Assembly (NCBI RefSeq): GCF_003403295.1
Contig: NZ_QUWV01000059.1
Location: forward strand, 1-42,742
DNA from: Komagataeibacter melaceti
GTDB lineage: Bacteria > Pseudomonadota > Alphaproteobacteria > Acetobacterales > Acetobacteraceae
DNA length: 42,742 nucleotides
Direction of reading: 5' to 3'
Under the pieces are notes generated by a model that did no database searches, was not told the DNA's origin, and saw only the letters and a list, made by a program, of their open reading frames with translations. Of this stretch, positions 1 to 11,512 are shown piece by piece (positions within the stretch are counted from its first letter, which is position 1; every line of letters starts with the position of its first letter). A program made the translations under genes and the position numbers.

Positions 1-2
1 CG

Positions 3-437
3 CCCAATCCTGCCTCCACCCCCGCTGGCGCGCGCCCCGGCGTGCCCGGCGCACAGGCCGCGAAGAAGGAATCCGACCGCCGCACACTGGTGGTGGGCCG
101 TGGCATAAGCGTGCAGGGCACCATCCAGGACGCCGAGCGGCTGGTTGTTGAGGGCACGGTCGAATCCTCCCTCATCAACGCCTCCGAGCTCCAGATCGCG
201 CAGGGCGGCGTGTTCAAAGGTGAAGTCGAGGTTGAGGATGCGGAACTGGCCGGCACCATCGACGGCACGCTGACGGTGCGCGGCAGCCTGACCATCCGCG
301 CGACGGGCCGCCTGCTGGGCAAGGCCAAGTGCCGCCGACTGAAGGTGGAAGATGGCGGCCAGATCACCGGCCAGCTTGAAATGATCACCACCCCGGCCGC
401 GTCGGACGCCCCGGCCGCACAGTCCGCCGCTGAATAA
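3..437 (+). CDS. Bactofilin family protein (5' partial)
   Basis: Bactofilins polymerise into cytoskeletal filaments that localise cell-wall or stalk enzymes. The visible protein has a short polar N-terminal segment, then a core of repeated hydrophobic/glycine strands such as LVVGRGISVQGTIQDAE and VEGTVESS, the right-handed beta-helix pattern of the DUF583/bactofilin domain, and an Ala/Pro-rich tail. A GTG at 42 could start it, but the frame stays open to the left edge (PNPASTPAGARPG), a typical disordered bactofilin N-terminus, so the true start is probably outside the window. It converges on gcrA and ends at a shared terminator. Family assignment is secure; the specific role is not visible. 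Confidence 0.85.
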   Translation, partial: PNPASTPAGARPGVPGAQAAKKESDRRTLVVGRGISVQGTIQDAERLVVEGTVESSLINASELQIAQGGVFKGEVEVEDAELAGTIDGTLTVRGSLTIRATGRLLGKAKCRRLKVEDGGQITGQLEMITTPAASDAPAAQSAAE

Positions 438-457
438 GCGCCGGATCAGGCCATGTG

Positions 458-520
458 ATCCGCCCATCCTGCGGGCGGATACAAAAAACGCCAGTGGCCG
501 CGAGGCCCTGGCGTTTTTTT
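458..520. terminator. Bidirectional rho-independent terminator
   Basis: Two hairpins lie between the convergent bactofilin and gcrA genes. The first (458-480) pairs ATCCGCCC with GGGCGGAT. The second (483-520) pairs AAAAAACGCCAG with CTGGCGTTTTTTT, giving a T-tract on both strands, so it can end transcription from both sides. Confidence 0.85.
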
Positions 521-557
521 ACATAATGAATGTTCCGCGAACGCGAAAAGGCAGCCT

Positions 558-1178
558 TCAGGCCACGTTGTCGCGCCGGTCACGCAGCTTGACATAGGCA
601 AGCTGGGCATGTTCGGCGCAGTACGGCTTGCCCGGCAGCGGTGTGGCACCACAGAAATGAAAGCCCGGCGTGCCCGGGTCACCCAGCGGCCAGCAGCAGG
701 ACTGGCTGCTGCGGCGGCGCGGCTCACTGACGGGACGCAGCGCCGCGCGCGTGGCACGCGGCTGCGCACGGGTGGCGCGCGGGGCGGGTGCAGGCTCCGA
801 CTCGGCTGCGGGCGGTGCTGCGGGTTCCGGCTTTGCCTCGGTCACGGCGGTTGCGGGCGCGGGGGGCGCTTCCGGTTCCGGCGTGGCTATGGGGGCGGCT
901 GCAGGCACGGCCTGCGCTACCGGCGGCTCGGCTACGGCGGGAGCCGCTGTTTCCGGGCTGGTGGTGGCTGGTGCGGCCTGCGCTGCCGGTTCGGCCGGGG
1001 CCGCAGCCTTGGCGCGACGGATGGGCGACGGACGGGGCTTGAGACCCAGACGATGTGCCTTACCCACCACCGCGTTCTTGGTAACGGATAACTGACGCCC
1101 GATTTCTGCGGTCGACAGGCCCTGCTGCCACAGATCACGCAGGCGCGCGATCGTCTCCTCGGTCCATTCCATCGCCAT
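558..1178 (-). CDS. gcrA: GcrA cell-cycle regulator
   Basis: GcrA is an alphaproteobacterial coactivator that binds the housekeeping sigma factor and stimulates promoters carrying GANTC sites methylated by CcrM. The N-terminus (about residues 3-50) has the GcrA DNA-binding pattern: WTEETIARLRDLW, then GLSTAEIGRQL and TKNAVVGKAHRLGL. The C-terminus holds the conserved CCWPLGDPG, FHFCG and KPYCAEH motifs (sigma-binding, Cys/His-rich). Between them lies a long Ala/Pro/Glu linker that makes this 206-aa protein longer than the usual 170-180 aa. The ATG at 1178 is preceded by AAGGAGTG at good spacing. It is a monocistronic gene with a candidate promoter and a GANTC site upstream (1209-1255). Confidence 0.93.
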   Translation of the reverse strand: MAMEWTEETIARLRDLWQQGLSTAEIGRQLSVTKNAVVGKAHRLGLKPRPSPIRRAKAAAPAEPAAQAAPATTSPETAAPAVAEPPVAQAVPAAAPIATPEPEAPPAPATAVTEAKPEPAAPPAAESEPAPAPRATRAQPRATRAALRPVSEPRRRSSQSCCWPLGDPGTPGFHFCGATPLPGKPYCAEHAQLAYVKLRDRRDNVA

Positions 1179-1208
1179 CGTTCTGCACTCCTTACGCGGA
1201 ATGGAGCG

Positions 1209-1255
1209 AAACTAGGCGTATCCCGTGTCCGGCTCAACCGCCGGGGCACAGAATC
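1209..1255 (-). promoter_or_regulatory. Candidate gcrA promoter with upstream GANTC site
   Basis: Read on the minus strand: GATTC (1255-1251), then TTGAGC as -35 (1237-1232), a 17-nt spacer and TAGTTT as -10 (1214-1209), about 30 nt before the gcrA start. The hexamers match the sigma-70 consensus only partly. GANTC is the CcrM methylation target used by GcrA itself, so autoregulation is possible but inferred. Confidence 0.4.
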
Positions 1256-1321
1256 TTGTGGACAGTTCTGCGCATAACCTGTTCGCAACCCCGGTAAAAC
1301 CATACCGGAACAGTAAACGGC

Positions 1322-2509
1322 TCAGTCGTGGATCAGTTTTATCTTGCCCCCATCAACGCCCATTATCAGCCTGCCCGCCTTGAGTTCCCGCGCCAGCTTG
1401 CCAAACACCGTATTGCGCCAGCCGTGAAAAGCGGGGATGTCCGCCGTGTCATCCAGCGCGAAACGGTCAAGATCCTCGGATGAGGCGACCAGCTTGGGGG
1501 CCACGCGATGGGTCTCGCAACAGGCCGCGAGCAGGACCTTGAGCAGTGCAATCAGCGCAGGGGATGGGCGCTGCGCCTCCTTGCTCCGACCTTTGGGCAG
1601 GCGGGGCAGGTCCGCTTCCGGCTCGGCCATGGCCGCGGCCACGGTTTCCAGCAGGGACTGGCCGCTGCGCCCTTCGGCAAAACCGCGTGAGACGCCACGC
1701 ACCCGGGCCAGGGTCTCGGTCGTGGTGGGTGTGGTCGCCGCGATTTCCATCAGGCTCTCATCCTTGAGCAGACGCTGGCGCGGCACGTTCACCCGCTGCG
1801 CCTCCCCTTCCCGCCATGCCGTTATGGCCCGCAGGATGCCCAGCATGCGCCGGTTGTTCGTGCGGGGGCGCATCTTCTCCCACAGGGTCAGCGGATCGGG
1901 GCGGAAGGTGGCGGGCGTGTTCAGGATGTCCAGCTCGGCCGCCACCCAGTCCAGACGGCCTTCCGCCTCAAGCTGCTGCAACAGCTTCTGATAGACAAGG
2001 CGCAGATAGGTGACATCAGCCGCCGCATACCCGATCTGGGCAGGGGAAAGCGGGCGGGCCGACCAGTCGGAAAAACGATGTGACTTGTCGATCTGCACGC
2101 CAAGCAGGGATGAGACGAGGTTGTCATACCCGACCTGATCGCCATACCCCGCCACCATGGCCGCAACCTGCGTATCGAACAGGGCCGCGGGCAGGCGGTC
2201 GAACAGGTGCAGGAAAATTTCCAGGTCCTGCCGTGCGGCATGGAAGACCTTGACCACGGTGGCGTCATCCAGCAGCGCGCCAAGGGATGACAGGTCGATA
2301 CCCGGCGCGATCGTGTCAATCACCACGACCTCGTTCTCACCGGCAAGCTGCACCAGGCACAGCTCGGGCCAGTACGTGCGCTCACGCACGAACTCGGTGT
2401 CGATTGTCACAAACGGCTCACTGCGCAGTCGCGCGGTTACAGCCTCAAGCTCCGCCGTGGTGGTCACCAGTACGGGCGCAGGGAATTCAGGTCGGGATAC
2501 ACGTGCCAT
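1322..2509 (-). CDS. rnd: Ribonuclease D
   Basis: A 3'-to-5' exoribonuclease of the DEDDy class that trims tRNA and other stable RNA 3' ends. The exonuclease domain covers about residues 15-190, with the five expected active-site residues: D37 and E39 in TIDTEF, D95 in HAARQDLEIF, and Y161 and D165 in IGYAAADVTYL. The rest (about 205-380) contains HRDC-type helical regions (NNRRMLGILRAITAWRE). The 395-aa length is normal for the family. It lies downstream of nothing obvious on its strand and is divergent from queF, whose start is 137 bp away. The product is well recognised; a separate physiological role cannot be read from the sequence. Confidence 0.93.
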   Translation of the reverse strand: MARVSRPEFPAPVLVTTTAELEAVTARLRSEPFVTIDTEFVRERTYWPELCLVQLAGENEVVVIDTIAPGIDLSSLGALLDDATVVKVFHAARQDLEIFLHLFDRLPAALFDTQVAAMVAGYGDQVGYDNLVSSLLGVQIDKSHRFSDWSARPLSPAQIGYAAADVTYLRLVYQKLLQQLEAEGRLDWVAAELDILNTPATFRPDPLTLWEKMRPRTNNRRMLGILRAITAWREGEAQRVNVPRQRLLKDESLMEIAATTPTTTETLARVRGVSRGFAEGRSGQSLLETVAAAMAEPEADLPRLPKGRSKEAQRPSPALIALLKVLLAACCETHRVAPKLVASSEDLDRFALDDTADIPAFHGWRNTVFGKLARELKAGRLIMGVDGGKIKLIHD

Positions 2510-2645
2510 GCCATGCAGTTATCATGCCTGCCCCCGGTTGCGAAAGCAGTGAAAACCGCATGCCGGTTGCCTGCATTTCCATTGACGCTGGCGCGGCGCT
2601 TACGGCATCACCACATATCCCATTTCCATTCCTGACGGACCCCGC

Positions 2646-3125
2646 ATGAACACCCGCCCCACATCCGATGACGGCAGCCAGTTCCTGACCCAGCTTGGCC
2701 AGCACACCGCCCAGCCCGCCAGCCCGGAGGAAGCCCGGCTGGAACGTGTTCCCGCCCCCGAGCGCGGGCGCAATTATGTCGTGCGCTTTACCGCGCCCGA
2801 GTTCACATCGCTCTGCCCCGTGACCGGCCAGCCGGATTTTGCCCATATCGTCATCGACTACATTCCCGATGAATGGATTGTGGAGAGCAAGTCCCTCAAG
2901 CTGTTCCTGACCAGCTTCCGCAACCATGGCGCCTTTCACGAAAAATGCTCCGTGCAGATCGCCACCACGCTGGTGGACCTGCTGAAGCCGGTCTGGCTGC
3001 GGATCGGGGCCTACTGGTACCCCCGTGGCGGCATGCCGATTGATGTTTTCTGGCAGACCGGCGCACCGCCGGAAGGCGTATGGATACCCGCGCAGGACGT
3101 GCCAGGCTATCGCGGCCGTGGCTGA
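2646..3125 (+). CDS. queF: NADPH-dependent preQ0 reductase (7-cyano-7-deazaguanine reductase)
   Basis: QueF reduces the nitrile of preQ0 to the amine of preQ1 in queuosine tRNA modification. This 159-aa protein has the short, unimodular (YkvM-like) architecture. Visible landmarks are the nucleophilic C57 in [11 protein letters not shown] with D64 just after, the QueF motif ESKSLKLF (80-87) for NADPH binding, and E99 in NHGAFHEK, which helps bind the substrate. The ATG at 2646 has only a weak purine stretch upstream (GACGGA). It is a single gene, convergent with atpC; no other queuosine gene and no preQ1 riboswitch were seen next to it. Confidence 0.93.
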   Translation: MNTRPTSDDGSQFLTQLGQHTAQPASPEEARLERVPAPERGRNYVVRFTAPEFTSLCPVTGQPDFAHIVIDYIPDEWIVESKSLKLFLTSFRNHGAFHEKCSVQIATTLVDLLKPVWLRIGAYWYPRGGMPIDVFWQTGAPPEGVWIPAQDVPGYRGRG

Positions 3126-3169
3126 ATGGCAGGCAGGAAACCGCCTGAAGAACATTCCATAAGTCAGCA

Positions 3170-3253
3170 GGAAGTTGCCGGGGAGGCTCTACTCAAAAAG
3201 CTGCCCAAAACGCCGCCTGTTTTCAAACAGGCGGCCCCCGGAAACATCTCCTG
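3170..3253. repeat. Cloverleaf-like palindromic repeat, diverged copy
   Basis: This stretch aligns without gaps, for its first 47 nt, to the reverse complement of the element at 33458-33543. It keeps an internal perfect hairpin (GCCGCCTGTTT with AAACAGGCGGC, 3212-3236) and an outer stem pairing GAAGTTGCCGGGG with CCCCGGAAACATC apart from two mismatches. The second small hairpin (around CTCAAAAAGCT) is degenerate. It lies between the convergent queF and atpC genes, next to a terminator. The stem sequences differ from the other copy while pairing is kept. Confidence 0.6.
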
Positions 3254-3258
3254 AACAC

Positions 3259-3291
3259 AAAAAAAGCGCCCCGTTACAGGGCGCTTTTTTT
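3259..3291. terminator. Bidirectional terminator for queF and the atp operon
   Basis: AAAAAAGCGCCC and GGGCGCTTTTTTT form a short GC-rich stem flanked by A- and T-tracts on each side, so the hairpin works for both the plus-strand queF and the minus-strand atpHAGDC operon. Confidence 0.85.
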
Positions 3292-3336
3292 ATAAGCCAG
3301 CCAGCCCACCCCATTGGCGGGGTGGAACAGAAAGCG

Positions 3337-3762
3337 TCAGAGCGACATGGCCGGAATGGCCGACTGCGCCGCATCAATCTCGGCACGGGCCGACTGGATC
3401 TTGTTCATGAGGATATCAAGCGCGGGCACGTTCATCTTGTCCGCATCCTCATAGGATTTTTCCAGCCCCGCCAGACGTTCTTCCGCCGCATCAACCGACA
3501 GCTCGGCCACCGGTGTCGCCCGGTCGGCAAGGATGGTGCAGTGGGTCGGCGCGATATCGGCAAACCCACCCGCCACGAAGAAGCGATGCGTCACCACACC
3601 GCCTTCATAGACATCGGCCACGCCACCGCGCAGTGTCAGCATGAGCGGTGCATGGTCCGGCATGGCCGCGATGTCACCTTCCGATCCCGGCATGACCAGC
3701 ATATCGGCGTCATGCGCGAACAGCACCTTCTCCGGACTGACAATCTTGACCTTAATGGACAT
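3337..3762 (-). CDS. atpC: F1F0 ATP synthase subunit epsilon
   Basis: The epsilon subunit joins gamma to the c-ring in the central stalk and inhibits ATP hydrolysis. The N-terminal beta-sandwich is clear (VKIVSPEKVLF, MPGSEGDIAAMPDHAPLM, then FFVAGGFADI), followed by the C-terminal helical hairpin rich in Ala and Glu (VDAAEERLAGLEKS). The 141-aa length is normal. It is the last gene of atpHAGDC, 29 bp after atpD, and is followed by the terminator at 3259-3291. Confidence 0.95.
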   Translation of the reverse strand: MSIKVKIVSPEKVLFAHDADMLVMPGSEGDIAAMPDHAPLMLTLRGGVADVYEGGVVTHRFFVAGGFADIAPTHCTILADRATPVAELSVDAAEERLAGLEKSYEDADKMNVPALDILMNKIQSARAEIDAAQSAIPAMSL

Positions 3763-3791
3763 GGTCTATCTTCCTTGCGTCAGGGGTCGGA

Positions 3792-6181
<2,390 letters not shown>

Positions 6182-6197
6182 GGTTGCCCGATCTTCC

Positions 6198-7735
<1,538 letters not shown>

Positions 7736-7736
<1 letters not shown>

Positions 7737-8317
7737 CACGCGGCTCCCTTCATGGCATGGTGCAGGCGGGTAAGGCGGGATCTGAGACTGGTATCGTACA
7801 GGCGGGCGCCAACGCGCACGACCAGACCGCCCAGCAGGCCCGCGTCAACACGCTCCTGGATATTGACTTTGGAATAGCCGGCCTCGGCAAGGCGGCTGCG
7901 AAGCTGGACACGCTGCAGGTCGGTCAGGGGATGGGCGGACACGACATCGGCCACCACTTCCCCGCGCCTTCCGGCAGCGATAGCCGCCAGCGCGGCAAGA
8001 ATGTCACGCAGGCGCGGGAGGCGGCGGTTGTTCGCCACCACGCCAACAAAATCACGCATAAGGGGACTGAAGCCTTCGGCGGCCAGCACGGCATCCACCG
8101 CGCGGCCGCTGGCGCGGATGTCCAGCGTCCGGTCCGTCAGCACGGTCTGCAGGTCAGCACTGCCGTCGATCATCTCGACAAGGCGGGCAGCCTGCTCCAG
8201 AACGGGGTCAAGCTCCCGGCGTTCCGCCGCAAGCTCATAAAGCGCCGTCGCATAACGACCGGGAAGGCCATTGGCAATGGAGGCGATCGGTATTGAGGTC
8301 GTTCCACCCGAATCCAC
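7736..8317 (-). CDS. atpH: F1F0 ATP synthase subunit delta
   Basis: The delta subunit (OSCP equivalent) ties the peripheral stalk to the top of F1. The N-terminal helical domain starts at [19 protein letters not shown], and the C-terminal part has [19 protein letters not shown], the family signature. The frame is open further upstream, but the homologous part begins just after a GTG at 8317 preceded by GGAAAAG; this start gives 193 aa, a normal length. It is the first gene of the F1 operon. Three GANTC sites lie at or just before this start. Confidence 0.93.
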
Positions 8318-8348
8318 TGTCCGCTTTTCCAATCCAGAATCTTGATTC
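8310..8348 (-). promoter_or_regulatory. Cluster of three GANTC methylation sites at the atp operon start
   Basis: GANTC sites occur at 8310-8314, 8337-8341 and 8344-8348. The last two form the palindrome GAATCTTGATTC. The first lies inside codons 2-3 of atpH and the others 20-31 nt before its start. GANTC is the CcrM target in alphaproteobacteria. At this base composition about one site per 300 bp is expected, so three in 39 bp is uncommon. A regulatory role is inferred. Confidence 0.5.
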
Positions 8349-8641
8349 AAAACAACAAGCCGCCTGCCCGGAAACCCTGGTTCCGTGCGCTGCTGGCGCG
8401 GCTCTAGCACGCGGCGGGAGCGCACGCAACAGACCACGTGCCCGGCCAGCCCCGACCGGCGGGGCCGCACCGCCGGTTTTGATCCACATACAATCCGCCC
8501 CCTTGGGGGCCAGCGGCATCATACATGGGCAATGCCAATTCGGAAAAGGGTTAAAGCCCGGTTTTTGCTGCGTGTCGGAATTATAGCCGGACCGGAATGA
8601 TACAGATTATTGATATGCATTATTCGCATATCGTTTATGCA
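8318..8641. other. Intergenic region between atpH and the MFS gene
   Basis: About 320 bp without a convincing gene. It must hold the atp promoter (minus strand), but no clean pair of sigma-70 hexamers stands out; a TATAAT on the minus strand at 8586-8581 lacks a good -35. Other visible structures are a GCCCCCTTGGGGGC palindrome near 8497-8511 and an inverted repeat at 8612-8632. The TATAAT and repeat sit close to the MFS stop codon. Confidence 0.5.
8612..8632. other. Inverted repeat just downstream of the MFS gene
   Basis: GATATGC and GCATATC pair perfectly around a 7-nt loop, 9 nt past the MFS stop codon on the minus strand. There is no good T-tract, so it is either a weak terminator or mRNA-stabilising hairpin, or a protein-binding site. 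The sequence is clearly more AT-rich than its surroundings. Confidence 0.4.
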
Positions 8642-10072
8642 TCAATTCGGATCAAGCAGCGCCGCGACCGCCCTTGCGCTCTGCCGCGCCCGGGCACCGG
8701 TTGAAACAAACCCGAGAATCGCAATCGCGATCGCCGCCACGACCATGCTCCACCACACCGCATGGGTCGCCTGTGAAAAACCTGCCCACTGCACCACACC
8801 CGTATGGATGCAGGTGGCGGTCAGCGCGCCGCCCAGCGCGATGCCCAGCAGCGCCCCCACCTGCCGGCTGGCCGAGGCAATGGCCGCGGCCACGCCAGCC
8901 TGCGCGCGCGGCATGCCCGCAATGGCCGAATTGGTGATGGGCGCGTTGCACAGGCCAAACCCGCAGCCGCACAGCCCATAGGACACCAGCAGCAGGGAAA
9001 GCGGCGTGGTGGCGTCCAGCCCGGTCAGCATTACGGCGCTCAACCCGAATCCGACCGCCGAGAGCAAAAGCGGCAGCCGCGCGCCATACCACCCGGTCAG
9101 CCGCCCCGAGATGGGGGCGCACAGCATGCTGCCAAAGGCGAAGGGCAGCGTGCACAGCCCGGCCTGCAGGGCAGGCAGGCCACGCACATCCTGCAGATAA
9201 AGCGTGTTGAGGAACAGGAAGGCGCTGAAAATGGCAAAGGCCAGAACGGCGGTCACGATCGCGCCGGAAAATGGCCAGGCACGGAAAAACCGCAGGTCGA
9301 TCAGGGGGGAGGCCGCGCGCTGCTCGACAATGATGAACCCCGCGATGGACAGCAGCCCGAAGCCGAGGAACCCGGAAATGGTGGGGGAGGACCAGCCGTA
9401 ATTATGCGCCTCGATCAGGCCGGATGTAATCATGGCCAGCGCCACGATGGCCAGTAGCTGCCCCGGCGCATCAATGCTGCGCCCCTGCCCGCCACTGGAT
9501 TCGGGCACGAAGCGCAGCGTCAGCGCGATGGCGATCATCCCGATGGGCACATTGACCCAGAACACGGCCTGCCAGCCCACCCAGTGCACCAGAATACCGC
9601 CGACAACCGGCCCCAGCGCCAGCGCCACGCCGGAGGTCGCACCCCACAGGCCGATCGCCTGGGCGCGGGCACGGGGTTCGACATACACATTGGTCAGGAT
9701 GGACAGGGCGACCGGGTTGAGCATGGAGCCGCCGATTCCCTGCACCGCACGGGCAAGGACCAGCATGTTCACGCTCCACGCCAGCCCGCACAGCGCAGAC
9801 CCCGCGCAGAAAAGGGAGATGCCCAGCAGGAACATCCGCCGCCGCCCGAAACGGTCCGCCAGCGAACCGACCAGCAGCATGAGGCTGGCCACCATGAGGG
9901 TATAGGCATCCACCACCCACTGCAGGGTGGAGAAACTGCCATGAAGCTGCGCCCGAATGGAGGGGAGGACCACATTGACAACCGTCACGTCCATCATGAC
10001 CAACAGCAGACTGAGGCAGCACGTGCCCAGCACGATACGCGGATGAACCGATGAAGGAGTGGCTGTTACCAT
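8642..10072 (-). CDS. MFS drug exporter, DHA2 (14-helix) family
   Basis: A proton-driven multidrug or toxic-compound exporter of the inner membrane. Motifs seen are D1-type LLLVMMDVTVVNVVLPSI in helix 1, motif A GSLADRFGRRRM after helix 2, and the antiporter motif C in GVALALGPVVGGIL. Hydrophobic segments are consistent with 14 membrane helices, the EmrB/QacA-type arrangement. An ATG at 10072 is preferred (476 aa); a GTG 10 codons earlier is also in frame. No HlyD/EmrA partner lies next to it, so it may act alone in the inner membrane. A GAATC site lies about 45 bp upstream (10117-10121). Substrate unknown. Confidence 0.88.
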   Translation of the reverse strand: MVTATPSSVHPRIVLGTCCLSLLLVMMDVTVVNVVLPSIRAQLHGSFSTLQWVVDAYTLMVASLMLLVGSLADRFGRRRMFLLGISLFCAGSALCGLAWSVNMLVLARAVQGIGGSMLNPVALSILTNVYVEPRARAQAIGLWGATSGVALALGPVVGGILVHWVGWQAVFWVNVPIGMIAIALTLRFVPESSGGQGRSIDAPGQLLAIVALAMITSGLIEAHNYGWSSPTISGFLGFGLLSIAGFIIVEQRAASPLIDLRFFRAWPFSGAIVTAVLAFAIFSAFLFLNTLYLQDVRGLPALQAGLCTLPFAFGSMLCAPISGRLTGWYGARLPLLLSAVGFGLSAVMLTGLDATTPLSLLLVSYGLCGCGFGLCNAPITNSAIAGMPRAQAGVAAAIASASRQVGALLGIALGGALTATCIHTGVVQWAGFSQATHAVWWSMVVAAIAIAILGFVSTGARARQSARAVAALLDPN

Positions 10073-10166
10073 GCGAGATCGCCCCTGACCGTGCCGGACC
10101 ACCGCACCGATACGGGGAATCCGAAATTCCAGTTACGCCTGGAAAAGTTTTTGATGAAGGGCGATA

Positions 10167-10240
10167 TGGAGCGGGCGAAGGGAATCGAACCCTCCTCAGA
10201 AGCTTGGAAGGCTACTGCATTACCACTATGCTACGCCCGC
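10167..10240 (-). tRNA. tRNA-Gly (anticodon TCC)
   Basis: Acceptor arms GCGGGCG/CGCCCGC, a D-arm, anticodon loop CTTCCAA with TCC, and a T-arm with GGTTCGATTCC are all present on the minus strand. The 3' CCA is encoded (10169-10167). The anticodon stem has one T-T mismatch, common enough in tRNA-Gly. It reads GGA codons. Confidence 0.95.
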
Positions 10241-10405
10241 CCATAAGGTAGCCCGACCTATACCGTTTCAGCCCGGCGTGTTGCAAGCCCATAAACCGTG
10301 GCCTGCGATCAAACGTGTAAAACTTGCATTTTTATGTCCTGCCCCCTTGACTTTGGACGCGAGTCATACTTTTTTCCGCTTCCTGTGCCGGGTTCGCATG
10401 GAGGC

Positions 10406-10445
10406 CCCGAAACGGCGTGACACTGTTCACGCCATGGGTTTCGGG
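10406..10445. other. Long bulged palindrome upstream of tRNA-Trp
   Basis: CCCGAAAC GGCGTGA and TCACGCC (ATGG bulge) GTTTCGGG form a 15-bp stem with a 6-nt loop and a 4-nt one-sided bulge. It ends 19 nt before tRNA-Trp. No T-tract follows, so it is unlikely to be a terminator. It could be an operator or a processing structure in the precursor transcript. Confidence 0.5.
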
Positions 10446-10464
10446 TATTCGCAGGCGGCTTTGC

Positions 10465-10541
10465 AGGGGTGTAGCTCAATTGGCTAGAGCGCCGGTCTCC
10501 AAAACCGGAGGTTGCGGGTTCGAGACCCTCCACCCCTGCCA
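10465..10541 (+). tRNA. tRNA-Trp (anticodon CCA)
   Basis: A complete cloverleaf: acceptor AGGGGTG/CACCCCT, D-arm GCTCAATTGGCTAGAGC, anticodon loop CTCCAAA with CCA, T-arm with GGTTCGAGACC, and encoded CCA end. It precedes secE-nusG, the order found in many bacteria (tRNA-Trp, secE, nusG). Confidence 0.97.
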
Positions 10542-10674
10542 TTCTCCGGTCGGGCATTCCCCTTCCGGCCTGGCACCCGATGGGTCGGGCCACAATGGTC
10601 CGCACCGGTTCTAAGGCCCCGCGCCGGCTGGATTTTCCGGTTGGCGCGCCGCGGCGTTGCAGGAAGGGTATTTC

Positions 10675-10869
10675 GTGTCGGTCGGTCCCGCGAAATTTGT
10701 TGAAGATGTCCGTGCAGAGGCCAGAAAGATTACCTGGCCAACGCGACGCGCCACCCTCATGACAACGGGTGCGGTGCTGGCCATGGCCGGTTTTGCCTCG
10801 ATTTTCTTCTTCCTCGTCGACGAGGTGATCGGCCTTGGCGTACGGAAACTCTTCGGACTGGGAGGCTGA
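10675..10869 (+). CDS. secE: Preprotein translocase subunit SecE
   Basis: SecE clamps the SecY channel for protein export. The 64-aa protein has the short cytosolic amphipathic helix with [19 protein letters not shown] (the conserved ITWP motif) and one membrane helix ([20 protein letters not shown]). GTG at 10675 is chosen because it follows AGGAAGGG at good spacing; an in-frame TTG at 10657 would add six residues that are not typical. It is 8 bp upstream of nusG, forming the usual secE-nusG pair. Confidence 0.93.
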   Translation: MSVGPAKFVEDVRAEARKITWPTRRATLMTTGAVLAMAGFASIFFFLVDEVIGLGVRKLFGLGG

Positions 10870-10877
10870 GTTCAGCC

Positions 10878-11408
10878 ATGGCCAAGCGGTGGTATGTCAT
10901 CCACGTCTATTCGGGCTTCGAGAAAAAGATAGCCCAGCACATCAAGGAACAGGCGGCCCAGAAGGGGCTGGCCGACCATTTTGGTGAAATCCTCGTCCCT
11001 TCGGAAGAAGTGACGGAAGTGCGACGGGGCCAGAAGGTCAATTCCGAGCGCAAGTTCTTCCCCGGCTACGTGCTGGTCAACATGGAACTGACGGACGAAG
11101 CCTGGCATCTGGTCAAGGATACGCCCAAGGTCACCGGCTTCCTGGGCACCAAGACCCGTCCTTCCCCCATCCCCAAGGTGGAAGCCGAACGGATCATGAA
11201 GCAGGCGCAGGAAGGCGTGGAACGGGTCCGTCCCTCCGTCACCTTCGAGGTCGGCGAGCAGATCCGCGTGGCCGACGGGCCGTTCACATCCTTCAACGGC
11301 ACGATCGAGGAAGTGGATGAGGAACGTGGCCGCCTGAAGGTCAGCGTCTCCATCTTCGGCCGCTCCACGCCGGTTGATCTGGAATACAATCAGGTCGAGA
11401 AGGTCTGA
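10878..11408 (+). CDS. nusG: Transcription termination/antitermination factor NusG
   Basis: NusG binds RNA polymerase and links it to Rho or to the ribosome. The NGN domain (about residues 4-110) begins [19 protein letters not shown] and contains [12 protein letters not shown]; the KOW domain (about 125-176) contains [20 protein letters not shown] and ends [11 protein letters not shown]. The 176-aa length is standard. It follows secE but is closed off by a strong terminator, whereas in most bacteria rplK-rplA follow directly. Confidence 0.97.
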   Translation: MAKRWYVIHVYSGFEKKIAQHIKEQAAQKGLADHFGEILVPSEEVTEVRRGQKVNSERKFFPGYVLVNMELTDEAWHLVKDTPKVTGFLGTKTRPSPIPKVEAERIMKQAQEGVERVRPSVTFEVGEQIRVADGPFTSFNGTIEEVDEERGRLKVSVSIFGRSTPVDLEYNQVEKV

Positions 11409-11430
11409 ACCTTCCGCCCTGCGGCTACAA

Positions 11431-11454
11431 AGGCACCTTCGGGTGCCTTTTTTA
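11431..11454 (+). terminator. Rho-independent terminator after nusG
   Basis: AGGCACC TTCG GGTGCCTTTTTT: a tight stem with a stable TTCG tetraloop and six T residues, 23 bp after the nusG stop. Confidence 0.92.
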
Positions 11455-11512
11455 TTGCCTGCTTTTTGCCCCGGCCCACGCCACGGGCAGGCCCCGCCTG
11501 CCCGTGCGCCGT

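Noticed and set aside
2510-2645. A possible preQ1 riboswitch upstream of queF
   Set aside because: I saw neither the short preQ1-I stem with its A-rich tail nor another structure that would fit.
10372-10394. A promoter with TTGACT before tRNA-Trp
   Set aside because: The nearest -10-like hexamers give spacers of 12 or 14 nt, which is too short.
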